From positions 1 through 64,000 of the forward strand of contig JAJZAH010000005.1 in NCBI GenBank assembly GCA_021799535.1: 64,000 nt of DNA. Direction: 5' to 3'. Positions 42,059 through 51,002 of this stretch are shown piece after piece; position 1 is the first letter of the stretch, and every line of letters starts with the position of its first letter. The translations under genes were made by a program, and so were the position numbers. The notes beneath the pieces were generated by a model. The model made no database searches. It saw only the letters and a list, made by a program, of their open reading frames with translations, and had not been told where the DNA came from. The DNA is from Nanobdellota archaeon. GTDB lineage: Archaea; Nanobdellota; Nanobdellia; Pacearchaeales; GW2011-AR1.

Positions 42059-43902
42059 GAAAGATTCACTCCTATTGACTGGCCTTCTACAAGAGTATAT
42101 ACTATCTGGAGCTGCTGAAGAGAAGTAGGTGTGTTGAATCTTGAAGTGTCTATCTCAACATGGTTGTTTTGTGATAACTCTTCTGCTGAGAAATAGACAT
42201 TGGAATTTCCCCCAGCAACTAAAATATTTGATATATTCTGGGCTGGGATGTCTGTGCTGCTGCATTGTCTGCTCATGACTCCGAATATGCCAAGAATTCC
42301 CGAAGGGACGTCAGTGCAAGTTTGTATCGTTGTTGCATTGAATTTCAAAGTTGAATTGTCGAAAACATAAAGCTGCACATTATACTCCCCCTCACTGAGA
42401 TTGACTTGATTTTGCTGGGGATAAAGTACCGTCTGCGTATATGAAGAATTGGCTCCTGAAAATGTTATGATCGCTTTTTCATTTGACCTGCTGTTTGTCA
42501 GGTTGAGAAAGACTGTTTTTTGGTATATCCTTCTCATTGAGACTGTAGTACTGCCCCCGTTCAGGGTCGTGAACATGTGAGACGCTTCCATATAACCGTT
42601 GCTATCAGCAACAATCTGTCCGTTGACGCATTGTGGGAAAAGTCCTGTTATCGTTCCGCCTTTGGTTTTTCCTATGTAACAACTTGAGCTGAAACAATTG
42701 TAAGTAATGTTCCCATCAACTGGACTTCCGCCGGAACCGATTAGATTGACTGTCACATTGGAATATGGCCCGGCACACAGGTTAACATTATTGTCTGGGA
42801 CCGAGCTGCCTGTTATGTTTGCGCCGGCTGGAAGATTGTTTTCAATGTCTATCGATAAAGGGAACTGGAAAGTTTCGCCGTTTTTCGTAAGCTGTACGAG
42901 AACAGGGTATCTAAGGGTATATACAAAATGATATGGGACATAACAAAATCCAAGCATTCCAAGTCCCTGTTGGTTTCCAACGGGATTTGCGACGAGGACG
43001 GGGGAATTTGCCGGCTCAACTTCATATGTGCTCGGCCAGCCAGGGGAGTTTATTATTCTCACGCTTGAGCTTATCGGAAGGTGCATGGCAAAGTAATCAT
43101 TCTGAGGGCCGTTATTTCTTATTGACATGAAATTATCCTGTGTCGCATTTTTCAGCCCGCTAAAAATCTCATTTGCATCCCATGTCTTCGGGGAGCAGCT
43201 GAGGTCGAATCCGTCAACAGGAGCATAAAGGTTCAGAATATCTACAGAATAATTCTCCAAGAACTTCTTTGTATTTTCAATGTCATAAAACTTTATCGCG
43301 TCATTATACAATGATCCTATCTCTGAATTGATCTGAACTTGGTGCGTTGAGATTGTGGATGTCTGATTCCCTTTTTTCATAGATACATCCATCGAAAGTG
43401 AAACCTTCACGCTACTGCTTCCTATCTGCACCTGCGCATCCGGGGACCCCATGCTTATGGAATATCCTTCTTGTATGAAGGAGCTTAAGTCGCAATTCTT
43501 TATTTGGGAATTGATATATCCGGCTATCTGGTCTTGCATATCTTTTAGCGTCGGAATCTGATTTATTGGGAGGTTATTGCCTGATATTGAACGCCAATAT
43601 GGGATTGTGGTTCCTGCAAAATCAAGCTGGGAGGAGTAAGGCATGTAGCTTGATCCTGCGACGAATGCAGGGGAAGTTATATAACCTGCGTGAGTCTCTG
43701 CAATTTTCACTGCATTGCTTGTGTCTTGACTTATGCAGTTTAATATCTGACTCTCGACAGGATTAAAAGTAGGTGAAAATTGGCTTTGGTTTGTTATGCT
43801 TCTGAAAAGGAAATAAAGTCCAACAGCAGCAACAATTACCACCGCAATAATCACAAAAACAGCGACCTGGCCCTTCTTTTCCCACCCCTTTTTGCCCATC
43901 AA
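42055..43902 (-). CDS. Membrane-anchored secreted protein, 615 residues
   Basis: An N-terminal EKKGQVAVFVIIAVVIVAAV then GLYFLF segment forms one anchor helix of the type many DPANN surface proteins carry (KKGQVxxF then a helix). The rest, residues 40-615, is an extracellular beta-rich region with Asn-Xaa-Ser/Thr sites and paired cysteines. It is the first gene of the operon with the giant SLT protein, overlapping it by ATGA, and is probably its membrane partner or scaffold. Confidence 0.7.
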   Translation of the reverse strand: MMGKKGWEKKGQVAVFVIIAVVIVAAVGLYFLFRSITNQSQFSPTFNPVESQILNCISQDTSNAVKIAETHAGYITSPAFVAGSSYMPYSSQLDFAGTTIPYWRSISGNNLPINQIPTLKDMQDQIAGYINSQIKNCDLSSFIQEGYSISMGSPDAQVQIGSSSVKVSLSMDVSMKKGNQTSTISTHQVQINSEIGSLYNDAIKFYDIENTKKFLENYSVDILNLYAPVDGFDLSCSPKTWDANEIFSGLKNATQDNFMSIRNNGPQNDYFAMHLPISSSVRIINSPGWPSTYEVEPANSPVLVANPVGNQQGLGMLGFCYVPYHFVYTLRYPVLVQLTKNGETFQFPLSIDIENNLPAGANITGSSVPDNNVNLCAGPYSNVTVNLIGSGGSPVDGNITYNCFSSSCYIGKTKGGTITGLFPQCVNGQIVADSNGYMEASHMFTTLNGGSTTVSMRRIYQKTVFLNLTNSRSNEKAIITFSGANSSYTQTVLYPQQNQVNLSEGEYNVQLYVFDNSTLKFNATTIQTCTDVPSGILGIFGVMSRQCSSTDIPAQNISNILVAGGNSNVYFSAEELSQNNHVEIDTSRFNTPTSLQQLQIVYTLVEGQSIGVNLS

Positions 43903-43951
43903 TACAAAATGAAATTCACGTATATAAATATTTGTTTAGGAAAGAATTATT

Positions 43952-44164
43952 TCAGGCTAATCTTATTCTTTTGGCAAAGAACAGGAGATAAATGAAGTCT
44001 ATAAGAAACAGGGCCCCTCCGGCGAGAATCATTATCCCGTTGGCTGATGAAAGGAATCCTATTGACTTGAAAAAAGACAATTGCGAATTGAGGAAATAAA
44101 GCCCAAAAATAAGATTTAATATTACAAGGATGACTTTTTTGCTGTTTCCTGGATATCCCCTCAT
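43952..44164 (-). CDS. Small membrane protein, 70 residues
   Basis: Two hydrophobic helices: KVILVILNLIFGLYFLNSQL and GIMILAGGALFLIDFIYLLF, with a basic C-terminal AKRIRLA. I do not recognise the family. It may be cotranscribed with the downstream surface-protein operon (50-base gap). Confidence 0.55.
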   Translation of the reverse strand: MRGYPGNSKKVILVILNLIFGLYFLNSQLSFFKSIGFLSSANGIMILAGGALFLIDFIYLLFFAKRIRLA

Positions 44165-44176
44165 GGATTACATGAC

Positions 44177-44455
44177 TTATCTTGAGTATTTAACTTTTCC
44201 GCCTTTCACTTGTCCCCAATTTTCCGGCAGTTTTTCTTTGTCAAAACTTTCAGGATTGATTTTGGCAAGGCTGCAGAGGTTTATGAAGAGCTCTTCAGGA
44301 ATTGTTCTTGATTCATTCATGTAATTTTTCAGTGTAGAATATGGTATGCCAAATCCAAACTGGTTAATAGCTCTTAAGCTTGGGCAGTTTAATGCTATAA
44401 GGATCTCCTTAAGGAATCTTCTCTGGTAATCTTTTTTGAATTTTATCCTTGACAT
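44177..44455 (-). CDS. Helix-turn-helix protein, 92 residues
   Basis: FGIPYSTLKNYMNESRTIPE near residues 35-54 reads as a helix-turn-helix recognition region. It is followed by LFINLCSLAKIN and PENWGQVKGGKVKYS, a tail seen in archaeal HTH proteins related to homing-endonuclease DNA-binding domains. The basic N-terminus adds DNA contacts. A TATA-like tttatataa 25 bases upstream on the minus strand supports the start. It is a candidate regulator of the adjacent surface-protein genes. Confidence 0.55.
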   Translation of the reverse strand: MSRIKFKKDYQRRFLKEILIALNCPSLRAINQFGFGIPYSTLKNYMNESRTIPEELFINLCSLAKINPESFDKEKLPENWGQVKGGKVKYSR

Positions 44456-44507
44456 TATTTGTAGAAGTTACATTCATTTATATAACTGCGGGACCATTCT
44501 CCCCAAA

Positions 44508-44518
44508 AGTTTATAAAT
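44508..44518 (+). promoter_or_regulatory. TATA box of the eL42-eS1 operon
   Basis: agtttataaat centred near 44513 lies 27 bases before ATG 44540. A separate minus-strand box (catttatataac, 44474-44485) serves the divergent HTH gene. Confidence 0.5.
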
Positions 44519-44539
44519 GAAAATTCCGCTCATAAAGCC

Positions 44540-44851
44540 ATGAAGATCCCCAAAACAACGAAAAGGTATTGTCCGTATTGCAGGAAACAGACAGAGCAGA
44601 AGATAAAAACTGTCTCGACAGGGAACAAGAGAGGAACCCTAAAAAGGGGAGGTATTGCTAGAGCTAAATTCAGGGGTCTTGGTATTGGCATAGGAAATAA
44701 AGGGAAATGGGGCTCCAAGCCGGCTGTTTCAAAGTTCAAGAGGAAATCCAAGACCACGAAGAAGACAAATATAATGTATACCTGCAAAGAGTGCGGTAAG
44801 TCAAAATACCAGAAGAAAGGCAAAAGAGCAGGGAGGGTAATCCAGGAATAA
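44540..44851 (+). CDS. rpl44e: Ribosomal protein eL42 (L44e)
   Basis: A 103-residue zinc-binding large-subunit protein. RYCPYCRKQTEQKIKTVSTG carries the first Cys pair, and YTCKECGKSKYQKKGKRAGR the second. The basic middle (KRGGIARAKFRGLGIGIGNK) is typical. It is one base from eS1, so they form an operon. Confidence 0.92.
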   Translation: MKIPKTTKRYCPYCRKQTEQKIKTVSTGNKRGTLKRGGIARAKFRGLGIGIGNKGKWGSKPAVSKFKRKSKTTKKTNIMYTCKECGKSKYQKKGKRAGRVIQE

Positions 44852-44852
44852 T

Positions 44853-45404
44853 ATGGCAACTGCTAAAAGAAAAAAGAGATTTTTCAATGTTGAACTGCCT
44901 TTGGTGAGGAAAAAGACTCAGCTTCAGGCTTATGAAGTCAAGGACTTGGATGGTAGGTTCATAAAATATGACCTGACGAGGATTTTGAGAGGAAAGGCGA
45001 TAATTGTGACTTTCAAGACGAGAGCCATAGGCGATGAAGTTTTTGCTTCTCCTAAAGATATGAGACTTCTGCCTTATTATCTGAGAAGGATGGTTAGGCG
45101 CGGGACAAATTACGTTGAAGATTCTTTTCACGCAGAGTCTAAAGACTCAACTGTCAGGATTAAGCCTTTTTTGGTGACAAGAAGGAAAGTTTCTAGAAGG
45201 GTAAGAAAAGCTTTAAGAGATAAAGCGAGAGAAGAGCTTCTTTCATGGGTGAAGGATCTTGATGCTGAAAAGATTTTTGATGAGATTCTGAAAGGAAAAA
45301 TCCAGAAAGACTTAAGCTCCAAACTCAAAAAGATATATCCGCTTTCTCTCTGTGAGATAAGGGTTGTTGAAGTCGAGAAAGAGAAAGAAGTGAAAAAAGA
45401 TTAA
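44853..45404 (+). CDS. rps3ae: Ribosomal protein eS1 (S3Ae)
   Basis: A 183-residue small-subunit protein. FFNVELPLVRKKTQLQAYEV, DLTRILRGKAIIVTFKTRAI, LLPYYLRRMVRRGTNYVEDS and KIYPLSLCEIRVVEVEKEK match archaeal eS1. Residues 113-130 are strongly basic. It follows eL42 directly. Confidence 0.92.
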   Translation: MATAKRKKRFFNVELPLVRKKTQLQAYEVKDLDGRFIKYDLTRILRGKAIIVTFKTRAIGDEVFASPKDMRLLPYYLRRMVRRGTNYVEDSFHAESKDSTVRIKPFLVTRRKVSRRVRKALRDKAREELLSWVKDLDAEKIFDEILKGKIQKDLSSKLKKIYPLSLCEIRVVEVEKEKEVKKD

Positions 45405-45640
45405 ATCTGTTTTATTTTTCTAAATTTTCTTACGAAAAAGTATCTGCCCCCTTGTTGATTTTGAACATGCTTTGTTAAAAGTAAGGATAAATTATATGCT
45501 TGGCGGTTATTTTCAAATCTTATTAATGAATGTTAATGTGATTTTTATGAACTATATTTTTAATATTAATTCTATTCTCTCTTTTACTCATTTCTTTATC
45601 GTAGAAGATTTTTTAAAACCCTCTTCCTAAAGAATCCTAT

Positions 45641-45712
45641 GCCTGTGTAGCTCAGTGGCAGAGCGGCTGCCTTGTAAGCAGTAGGTCGGGAGTTCAACTC
45701 TCTCCACAGGCT
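45641..45712 (+). tRNA. tRNA-Thr (anticodon TGT)
   Basis: Class I tRNA. Acceptor GCCTGTG/CACAGGC, D arm GCTC-AGTGGCA-GAGC, anticodon arm GCTGC-CTTGTAA-GCAGT giving TGT, T arm GGGAG-TTCAACT-CTCTC. The discriminator U at 45712 is usual for archaeal Thr. A TATA-like ttttttaaaacc lies upstream. No duplicated ends flank this gene. Confidence 0.92.
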
Positions 45713-45755
45713 TATTTCCACAAAACTTAAAAGTTTCTCTTAACTTTTCTTTTTG

Positions 45756-46007
45756 ATGTGGCAAGACTTTGTGTTGATGGTTATATCCCTATTTCTGTCC
45801 TATGCAATGATACCTCAAGTAAGGAGGGGTCTTAAACAGAAAAAGAGGTTAATCTCGATAGCGACATGCACTATAAATTTCATTGGTCTTTATGCAGAAT
45901 CGGCAATATTCCTTACTTTAGGTCTTTATTTTTCTTCATTTGTTATATTTTGCGGAGGGACACTTTGGCTTATCATCTTCGTCCAAGGAATCATTTACAG
46001 AAATTAA
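45756..46007 (+). CDS. Small membrane protein, 83 residues (SemiSWEET/PQ-loop-like)
   Basis: Three hydrophobic helices: FVLMVISLFLSYAMIPQVRR, CTINFIGLYAESAIFLTLGL and FVIFCGGTLWLIIFVQGII. SYAMIPQVRRGLKQKK resembles the PQ-loop (xPQ) of SemiSWEET half-transporters. ATG 45756 is preferred over TTG 45753. Transport is inferred. Confidence 0.5.
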   Translation: MWQDFVLMVISLFLSYAMIPQVRRGLKQKKRLISIATCTINFIGLYAESAIFLTLGLYFSSFVIFCGGTLWLIIFVQGIIYRN

Positions 46008-46015
46008 AACTAAAT

Positions 46016-46339
46016 TTATCTCAATTTCACAGCCGTCCCGAAAGCGAGCATCTCTGAGGCTCCAGCCATTATTGTCGAGGTCATGAATCTCATCCCAACG
46101 ACTGCGTCGGCACCCATTTGTATGGCTTCATTAACCATTCTGTTGTAAGCCTCATCCCTCGCGTGAGTTGCCATATCGGTATAAGTCTTTATTTCACCTC
46201 CAATAAGGTGTTTGAGGCCTGCAGCAATATCGCGTCCAAGATTTCTTGCACGAACAGTGTTCCCTCTTGCTACGCCGAGAATTTTTGCAATTTTCTTTCC
46301 AGGAATTTCATTTGTTGTTGTTACTATTATCTCTTCCAT
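46016..46339 (-). CDS. YbjQ/UPF0145 family protein
   Basis: A 107-residue protein. NEIPGKKIAKILGVARGNTV, then GRDIAAGLKHLIGGEIKTYT, ARDEAYNRMVNEAIQMGADA and VVGMRF are the family blocks throughout. YbjQ proteins form pentamers and were once called heavy-metal-binding; the function remains unclear. Confidence 0.88.
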   Translation of the reverse strand: MEEIIVTTTNEIPGKKIAKILGVARGNTVRARNLGRDIAAGLKHLIGGEIKTYTDMATHARDEAYNRMVNEAIQMGADAVVGMRFMTSTIMAGASEMLAFGTAVKLR

Positions 46340-46521
46340 TTTTTCCCCCTTTTTCTTTTATTATTTTATAATTAAACCCGTGAGGAGCAAATATATTACA
46401 ATTAAAAATTACTCCCATTCCAATATATGATTTTATCGACTGCCTGATGAAAAAATCCTTCTCTCCCGCTTCCGTCATGCCCGAAAACATTTTCATTTTT
46501 TTTGTATTATTCCCTCAAGAA

Positions 46522-46701
46522 TCATTTTCTTCTTTTTATTTCCTCTATTTTATCTTCTTTTTTATTAAAGAGGATAAAAATTCCGACTATAATGATGAGA
46601 ATTCCATAAGTTCTTATAAAGGAGGTAGTAAAGAAGGAAATGACTGCCAATATAACTCCTGCAAAGGTGATAGTTATCCCGTATATTTCTCTGCTGTCCA
46701 T
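46522..46701 (-). CDS. Membrane microprotein, 59 residues
   Basis: The frame from ATG 46701 to TGA 46522 encodes MDSREIYGITITFAGVILAV, then ISFFTTSFIRTYGILIIIVG, then IFILFNKKEDKIEEIKRRK. Two membrane helices and a charged cytoplasmic tail give a typical small integral membrane protein. A longer plus-strand frame across the same bases is low-complexity and unconvincing. Confidence 0.55.
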   Translation of the reverse strand: MDSREIYGITITFAGVILAVISFFTTSFIRTYGILIIIVGIFILFNKKEDKIEEIKRRK

Positions 46702-46734
46702 ACAAAAAATAAATGTTATGGAAATTATTAAACC

Positions 46735-47079
46735 TTACCAAGCGGATATTTTGCTCTTGAATACATTTACCCAGTTGTCTATGGTGTCGGTCACTATTTT
46801 TCTTATGTTTCCTTTGTCCTTAAGGCTGTAAAGAAAGATATATCCCCCTACAGACTGATTTACCTGGGATCTTGAAACAAGATTCTTCTCATGAAGTTTT
46901 TTCACAGATCTTTGTATTGTCGACTTGTCAAGCTTGAGTTTTTTGGAGAGGTCTTCTGTTGTGAACTTCCCTTCATGCTCAACTAGGAATTTCAAGAGCC
47001 TAAACTCTGCCTTGCTAAGCCCAAGTGAGCACTTTATAACTTCTTCCAGGTCGAATTTCTTGCATGCAAAGTCTATCAT
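46735..47079 (-). CDS. Winged-helix transcriptional regulator
   Basis: A 114-residue protein. CSLGLSKAEFRLLKFLVEHE, then FTTEDLSKKLKLDKSTIQRS, then VKKLHEKNLVSRSQVNQSVG and GYIFLYSL form a winged-helix domain like those of TrmB/MarR-type archaeal regulators. The N-terminal CKKFD Cys could sense redox state. It lies 8 bases after the thioredoxin gene, which it may control. Confidence 0.75.
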   Translation of the reverse strand: MIDFACKKFDLEEVIKCSLGLSKAEFRLLKFLVEHEGKFTTEDLSKKLKLDKSTIQRSVKKLHEKNLVSRSQVNQSVGGYIFLYSLKDKGNIRKIVTDTIDNWVNVFKSKISAW

Positions 47080-47087
47080 GTGAAAAA

Positions 47088-47417
47088 TTAAATCTCTTCT
47101 AAGATTTCGTCGATTTTTGCCTTAAGAGGGTCTTCACCGGCATATCCCACTATCCTTCCTATCTCTTTGTTGCCTTTGACAATCACGAGCGACGGGATTC
47201 CCTGTATTCGGAATTTCATCGCTAAAAATTCATCTTTCTCTGTGTCAAGTCTCATGAATTTGAGTTTTCCTACATACTTGTCGCTCAGAGAGTGGAAAAT
47301 GGGTTTCATCATCTGACAAGGCCCGCACCAGTCAGCATAAAAATCTATTATGACCGGCGTTTTTGATTTCAGGACTTCCTCTTCGAAATTGTTTAAGGTC
47401 AATACATTAACTGCCAT
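47088..47417 (-). CDS. trxA: Thioredoxin
   Basis: A 109-residue thioredoxin fold. VIIDFYADWCGPCQMMKPIF holds the WCGPC active site, followed by KLKFMRLDTEKDEFLAMKFR and IQGIPSLVIVKGNKEIGRIV with the cis-Pro. It is the cytoplasmic disulfide reductant. It is the first gene of the operon with the winged-helix regulator. Confidence 0.94.
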   Translation of the reverse strand: MAVNVLTLNNFEEEVLKSKTPVIIDFYADWCGPCQMMKPIFHSLSDKYVGKLKFMRLDTEKDEFLAMKFRIQGIPSLVIVKGNKEIGRIVGYAGEDPLKAKIDEILEEI

Positions 47418-47592
47418 TTTATCTCCTTATGATTTAATTACTGCTACAAAACGGCAGCACTTTATAAATAATTTCATGAACTGCAGAATGCTGCAGGGTT
47501 TTTGCAGGACTTATTATGTTTCTGCTGGTCTGAAGAACGTAACTAATGTCGATGAAGTTCTGTTTGGGTTGCAATTATCGGGACAAATTAAA

Positions 47593-48150
47593 TTATTTCT
47601 CCATACTTTCCGCAACATTGTCAGACAGAAATATCTGGGCAATTCTTTTTGGTAGATTTGAAAACTGGCCTGCTGAGTATGGCCCGAATTTCTCACCTTC
47701 GGGAGATTTGAATTCGTTTACATCTTCCAGAAAAACGACCAGCATGTTCTCTTTTTCACTTTCTTCTTTCCCGCCGTTGAGGATATTGTTCATTTTTTTA
47801 TCTGAAGTTTCTATAGCTTTCATAAGCTCTTCAAACAGCTCTTTTTCAAAAAGGAGCATATTGTTGAAGTCCTGCCTTGATATTCCGGTCTCGCTTGCGA
47901 TAAGGACAAGGTTGAGTATTTTTTTCCTTCTTCTCCTCATAAGCTCCTGAAAGAGTGTGACTGCATTTTCAAGCTGCTTTTTTGCCTTCAGAAGGACATC
48001 AGAGAAAACGTCGCCCTCTTGAGACGATGCTGATTTTTTTTCATCCAAGTAATTTGAAACTTCTTTGACAAAATTTTTTTGTATGGGCTGAAGTTTTTCG
48101 GAATATCTCTCTTTTTTTGCGGCTTCATATATATCTTTGTAAGTGATCAT
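47593..48150 (-). CDS. GINS complex subunit (Gins51-like)
   Basis: A 185-residue protein. The helical A domain (residues 1-115) includes VTLFQELMRRRRKKILNLVL and FNNMLLFEKELFEELMKAIE. It precedes a small B domain with VVFLEDVNEFKSPEGEKFGP and YSAGQFSNLPKRIAQIFL. The A-then-B order is that of archaeal Gins51. With MCM and a Cdc45/RecJ-like protein it forms the replicative helicase. Confidence 0.7.
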   Translation of the reverse strand: MITYKDIYEAAKKERYSEKLQPIQKNFVKEVSNYLDEKKSASSQEGDVFSDVLLKAKKQLENAVTLFQELMRRRRKKILNLVLIASETGISRQDFNNMLLFEKELFEELMKAIETSDKKMNNILNGGKEESEKENMLVVFLEDVNEFKSPEGEKFGPYSAGQFSNLPKRIAQIFLSDNVAESMEK

Positions 48151-48227
48151 TTCCGGAAAAAGCGCTTTTTCTTTTAATATGTTGCTGTGCCACTCAAAAA
48201 TTATTCCAATCTTTTGTATGAATAATA

Positions 48228-48671
48228 CTATATAGCAGATAAAACTCTTTTTATCTCGTTTTTTTTGTAATATATTACAGATTCTATGATATAATCCACT
48301 CCTCTTGAAAAGTTTTCTTCACAAAGCGTGAAAAACAGTCTGCTATTGAAATGATAATGGGATCTTTCGAGATAATCATACAGTCCTTCCGGAGTGTTTA
48401 TGCTCACGTCTTTTTCACCATTCTTCCCCGAGACAATGAAGAAAGGGTCAGATCTATTTTTTCCGATGGCTATTTTTGATGCATTTTCCCATGATGGTTC
48501 TTCCATAAGGACTATCTCTAAGCTGCGAAGGTCCGGATTTTTTTCGGAGAGCTCTTCCACATCCTTTTCAATGAATTTATAACTCTCTTGTATCTTTTTT
48601 AGGAAATTTCCGAAACGGCCGATGCATTCATCCTTTGAAAACCTGTCAGGTAAGTTCATCTCTCCAGCCAT
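48228..48671 (-). CDS. Hypothetical 147-residue protein
   Basis: I do not recognise the family. It is soluble, with an N-terminal helical pair (CIGRFGNFLKKIQESYKFIE) and a C-terminal YHFNSRLFFTLCEENFSRGV segment. It may be cotranscribed with the GINS gene downstream. Confidence 0.5.
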   Translation of the reverse strand: MAGEMNLPDRFSKDECIGRFGNFLKKIQESYKFIEKDVEELSEKNPDLRSLEIVLMEEPSWENASKIAIGKNRSDPFFIVSGKNGEKDVSINTPEGLYDYLERSHYHFNSRLFFTLCEENFSRGVDYIIESVIYYKKNEIKRVLSAI

Positions 48672-48768
48672 GTTTCATCCAGTGAGGTTAGCTTTTTATT
48701 GTTTACGGGAGTCGTGGATTTAAGTTTTTTCCGGACAACTTTTTAAATAAAGGGGTTTTTATATATCG

Positions 48769-49980
48769 ATGTTCGGGAAGCTAAGGGAGAAACTGAAAGA
48801 ATGGGCAGGAAAAATCTCCGCTCAAAAAGGGGATGAAGTTTCAAAAGAAGCGCAGAACGCGGCCACGGAAGAGCTGGGAAAGAAAAAAGAGTCTTCAAAA
48901 AAGGCGGGGAAAAAGAGGGAAGGAGCAAAAGTCATGGAGCCGGAAAAGTCCGGGAAAGATGACGTAAAATATTCTGATATCGATGAAAGCCTAAAAACTG
49001 AAGTTTCAAAAGAAGCTTATGCGGAACCTGAAAAAGAATTCAATGCAGGGATTGAAGCTTTCGTTCCGGATGCCCAAAAATCCGTCGGGAAACTTGAAGA
49101 GAAAAAAGAGAAAAAGTCAATATTCAGGAGTATTTTTTCTGGAAAAAGAGTCATCTCCTCAGATGAGTTTCATGATTATTCTGAGGATCTTGAAATGATT
49201 CTTCTGGAAAACAATGTTGCTCTTGAAGTGGCTGAAAAAGTAATAAGTGAGCTTGAAATAAAAATTGTTGGTAAAGAAATTGAAAAGAAGGATCTGGAGG
49301 GGGTAATAAAAAAGAGCCTGAAAGAGATACTTGCCGAGGTTCTTGTGAAGCCTTTTGATATTGTCAGGGAAATTGAGGAGAAAAAATCTCCCTATGTGAT
49401 TTTATTTTGCGGGATAAATGGTGCCGGGAAGACAACGACAATTGCAAAATTTGCAGATATGCTTAAGAAGAAAAATATTCCTTTAGTTTTGGGCGCTGCG
49501 GACACTTTCAGGGCTGCATCGATTGAGCAGCTTGAAAAACACGGTGAGAAACTTGGGGTGGCTGTCATAAGCCATGAATATGGCTCAGATCCAGCTTCTG
49601 TCGGTTTTGACACTGTGAAATATGCAGGGAAAAATGGAATAAAAGCAGTCTTGATAGACACGGCAGGAAGAATGCACACAGCAAAGAACCTCCTTAGGGA
49701 AATGGAAAAAATCAAGAGGGTGACAAAGCCAGATAGAGTCATCTTTCTTGGAGAATCGATAACAGGAAATGATTCTGTTGATCAGGTTCGTGCTTTCGAT
49801 GAGGCAATCGGAATCGACGGCATTATCCTCTCAAAGGCGGATATAGATGAGAAAGGCGGAACAGCCCTTTCGGTCGGATATATAACAAAGAAGCCCATCC
49901 TGTTTCTTGGTACAGGTCAGGAGTACAAAGATCTTGAGCCTTTTGATAGAGAAAAATTTATCGAGAAATTAGGGTTGTAA
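48769..49980 (+). CDS. ftsY: SRP receptor FtsY
   Basis: A 403-residue protein. Residues 1-120 are a Lys/Glu-rich A domain. The N domain follows, then the G domain with GINGAGKTTTIAKF near 215, DTFRAASIEQLEKHG, DTAGRMHTAKNLLREM, FLGESITGNDSVDQ and SKADIDEKGGTALS. It docks SRP54-ribosome complexes at the membrane. SRP54 lies 1 kb downstream on the same strand. Confidence 0.94.
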   Translation: MFGKLREKLKEWAGKISAQKGDEVSKEAQNAATEELGKKKESSKKAGKKREGAKVMEPEKSGKDDVKYSDIDESLKTEVSKEAYAEPEKEFNAGIEAFVPDAQKSVGKLEEKKEKKSIFRSIFSGKRVISSDEFHDYSEDLEMILLENNVALEVAEKVISELEIKIVGKEIEKKDLEGVIKKSLKEILAEVLVKPFDIVREIEEKKSPYVILFCGINGAGKTTTIAKFADMLKKKNIPLVLGAADTFRAASIEQLEKHGEKLGVAVISHEYGSDPASVGFDTVKYAGKNGIKAVLIDTAGRMHTAKNLLREMEKIKRVTKPDRVIFLGESITGNDSVDQVRAFDEAIGIDGIILSKADIDEKGGTALSVGYITKKPILFLGTGQEYKDLEPFDREKFIEKLGL

Positions 49981-50003
49981 GAAATCTTTCCATCTGTGAT
50001 TGA

Positions 50004-50345
50004 TTATTTCTTAGGACTATAAAGTACAGTTACCCAATAAGTATCTTTTTCAGTTTCCATAACCTTATGTTTCATATGCCTCGGGATCGTTAGGTAATCC
50101 CCGGGATTTATCTCCACAATTTCTGGTTTGTCATTTTGCTCTAAAAGAAGTTTTGCCCTACCTTTGACAATCATAACGAATTCATCTTCTTCCTGATCAT
50201 AAATCCTTGAGGGAATTTCATTATAATTTGATCTTACAAGTTCAATTCTTGCATTTTCCATAAGTTTTATATTTTTGAATATTTCCGGCTCATTTTCAGG
50301 TTTCTGGATTCCGGTGAATAAATTTTCTATTGTTGTTGTCATCAT
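50004..50345 (-). CDS. Cupin-domain protein
   Basis: A 113-residue single-domain protein; a second ATG is at 50342. YDQEEDEFVMIVKGRAKLLL, then EINPGDYLTIPRHMKHKVME, are cupin motifs 1 and 2; motif 1 keeps acidic residues and motif 2 keeps a His. It is likely a small metal-binding protein of unknown substrate, between FtsY and SRP54 and convergent with FtsY. Confidence 0.75.
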   Translation of the reverse strand: MMTTTIENLFTGIQKPENEPEIFKNIKLMENARIELVRSNYNEIPSRIYDQEEDEFVMIVKGRAKLLLEQNDKPEIVEINPGDYLTIPRHMKHKVMETEKDTYWVTVLYSPKK

Positions 50346-50429
50346 TCTACTCTGTCTTTTCGATTTTTAAGAATTATTGTGGTCAGAATTGTCGGAAAGA
50401 TTATATACCTTGAAGGTTATTGAATAAAT

Positions 50430-50948
50430 ATGGAACAGTATTGGATGCCAAAAAAATTGGATTTCAAGAGTTTAAGGTTGTGTTTGGATAATTATAAACC
50501 AATTTTTCTGTTCATAAGGGATTGCGGGGGAGTCCGGGAAGATGGAGAATACCATGTCCAGGGAAGAGAAAAAGTCAGTGAGGATTTAACTGATAAAACC
50601 TTTGATTTCAGAAAAGACAGTTCCGGATTACATATGATTATTGATTCCGAGGAAGTTTTTCATTTTCCATTGGAAGATTATGTTAAAGGATTTTCCCTTG
50701 CTTATGAGAGAGTTGAGCCGACCGAAGACGGGGTAGGGAGAATGATTATGCTAAGCACAGGGGTTGACCCTTACGATCCTGAACTGCCAGAACCAAGAAA
50801 ATCAACATTAAGAAATATACTTGATAAACACCTCATGGAAATAAGTTTTGAAGGTAGAGTGAATATAAAATTCCATTCCTGGTGGAAGAAACCTGACTGG
50901 AAATATTGGACTGTTGACAAGCCGAAAAATGTCCAGGAATCATCTTAA
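50430..50948 (+). CDS. Hypothetical 172-residue protein
   Basis: I do not recognise the family. It is acidic and beta-rich, with PIFLFIRDCGGVREDGEYHV, GLHMIIDSEEVFHFPLEDYV and KFHSWWKKPDWKYWT. It has no export signal. It precedes SRP54 by 54 bases. Confidence 0.5.
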   Translation: MEQYWMPKKLDFKSLRLCLDNYKPIFLFIRDCGGVREDGEYHVQGREKVSEDLTDKTFDFRKDSSGLHMIIDSEEVFHFPLEDYVKGFSLAYERVEPTEDGVGRMIMLSTGVDPYDPELPEPRKSTLRNILDKHLMEISFEGRVNIKFHSWWKKPDWKYWTVDKPKNVQESS

Positions 50949-51002
50949 GTTATTCTCAATTAAACCCAAAACCTTAATAATTATCCTTGGACTTCTAAAG
51001 TT

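Noticed and set aside
35118-43130. Several 60-94 codon plus-strand frames inside the giant protein and its partner
   Set aside because: They lie antisense to long, continuous surface-protein genes with signal peptides and show no independent promoters or motifs.
46308-46496. Minus-strand frame upstream of the YbjQ gene
   Set aside because: It overlaps the YbjQ start, ends in low-complexity Asn/Lys and resembles no protein.
46447-46731. 94-codon plus-strand frame opposite the 59-residue membrane microprotein
   Set aside because: Low-complexity Phe/Ser/Lys product; the minus-strand frame has a coherent two-helix membrane protein.
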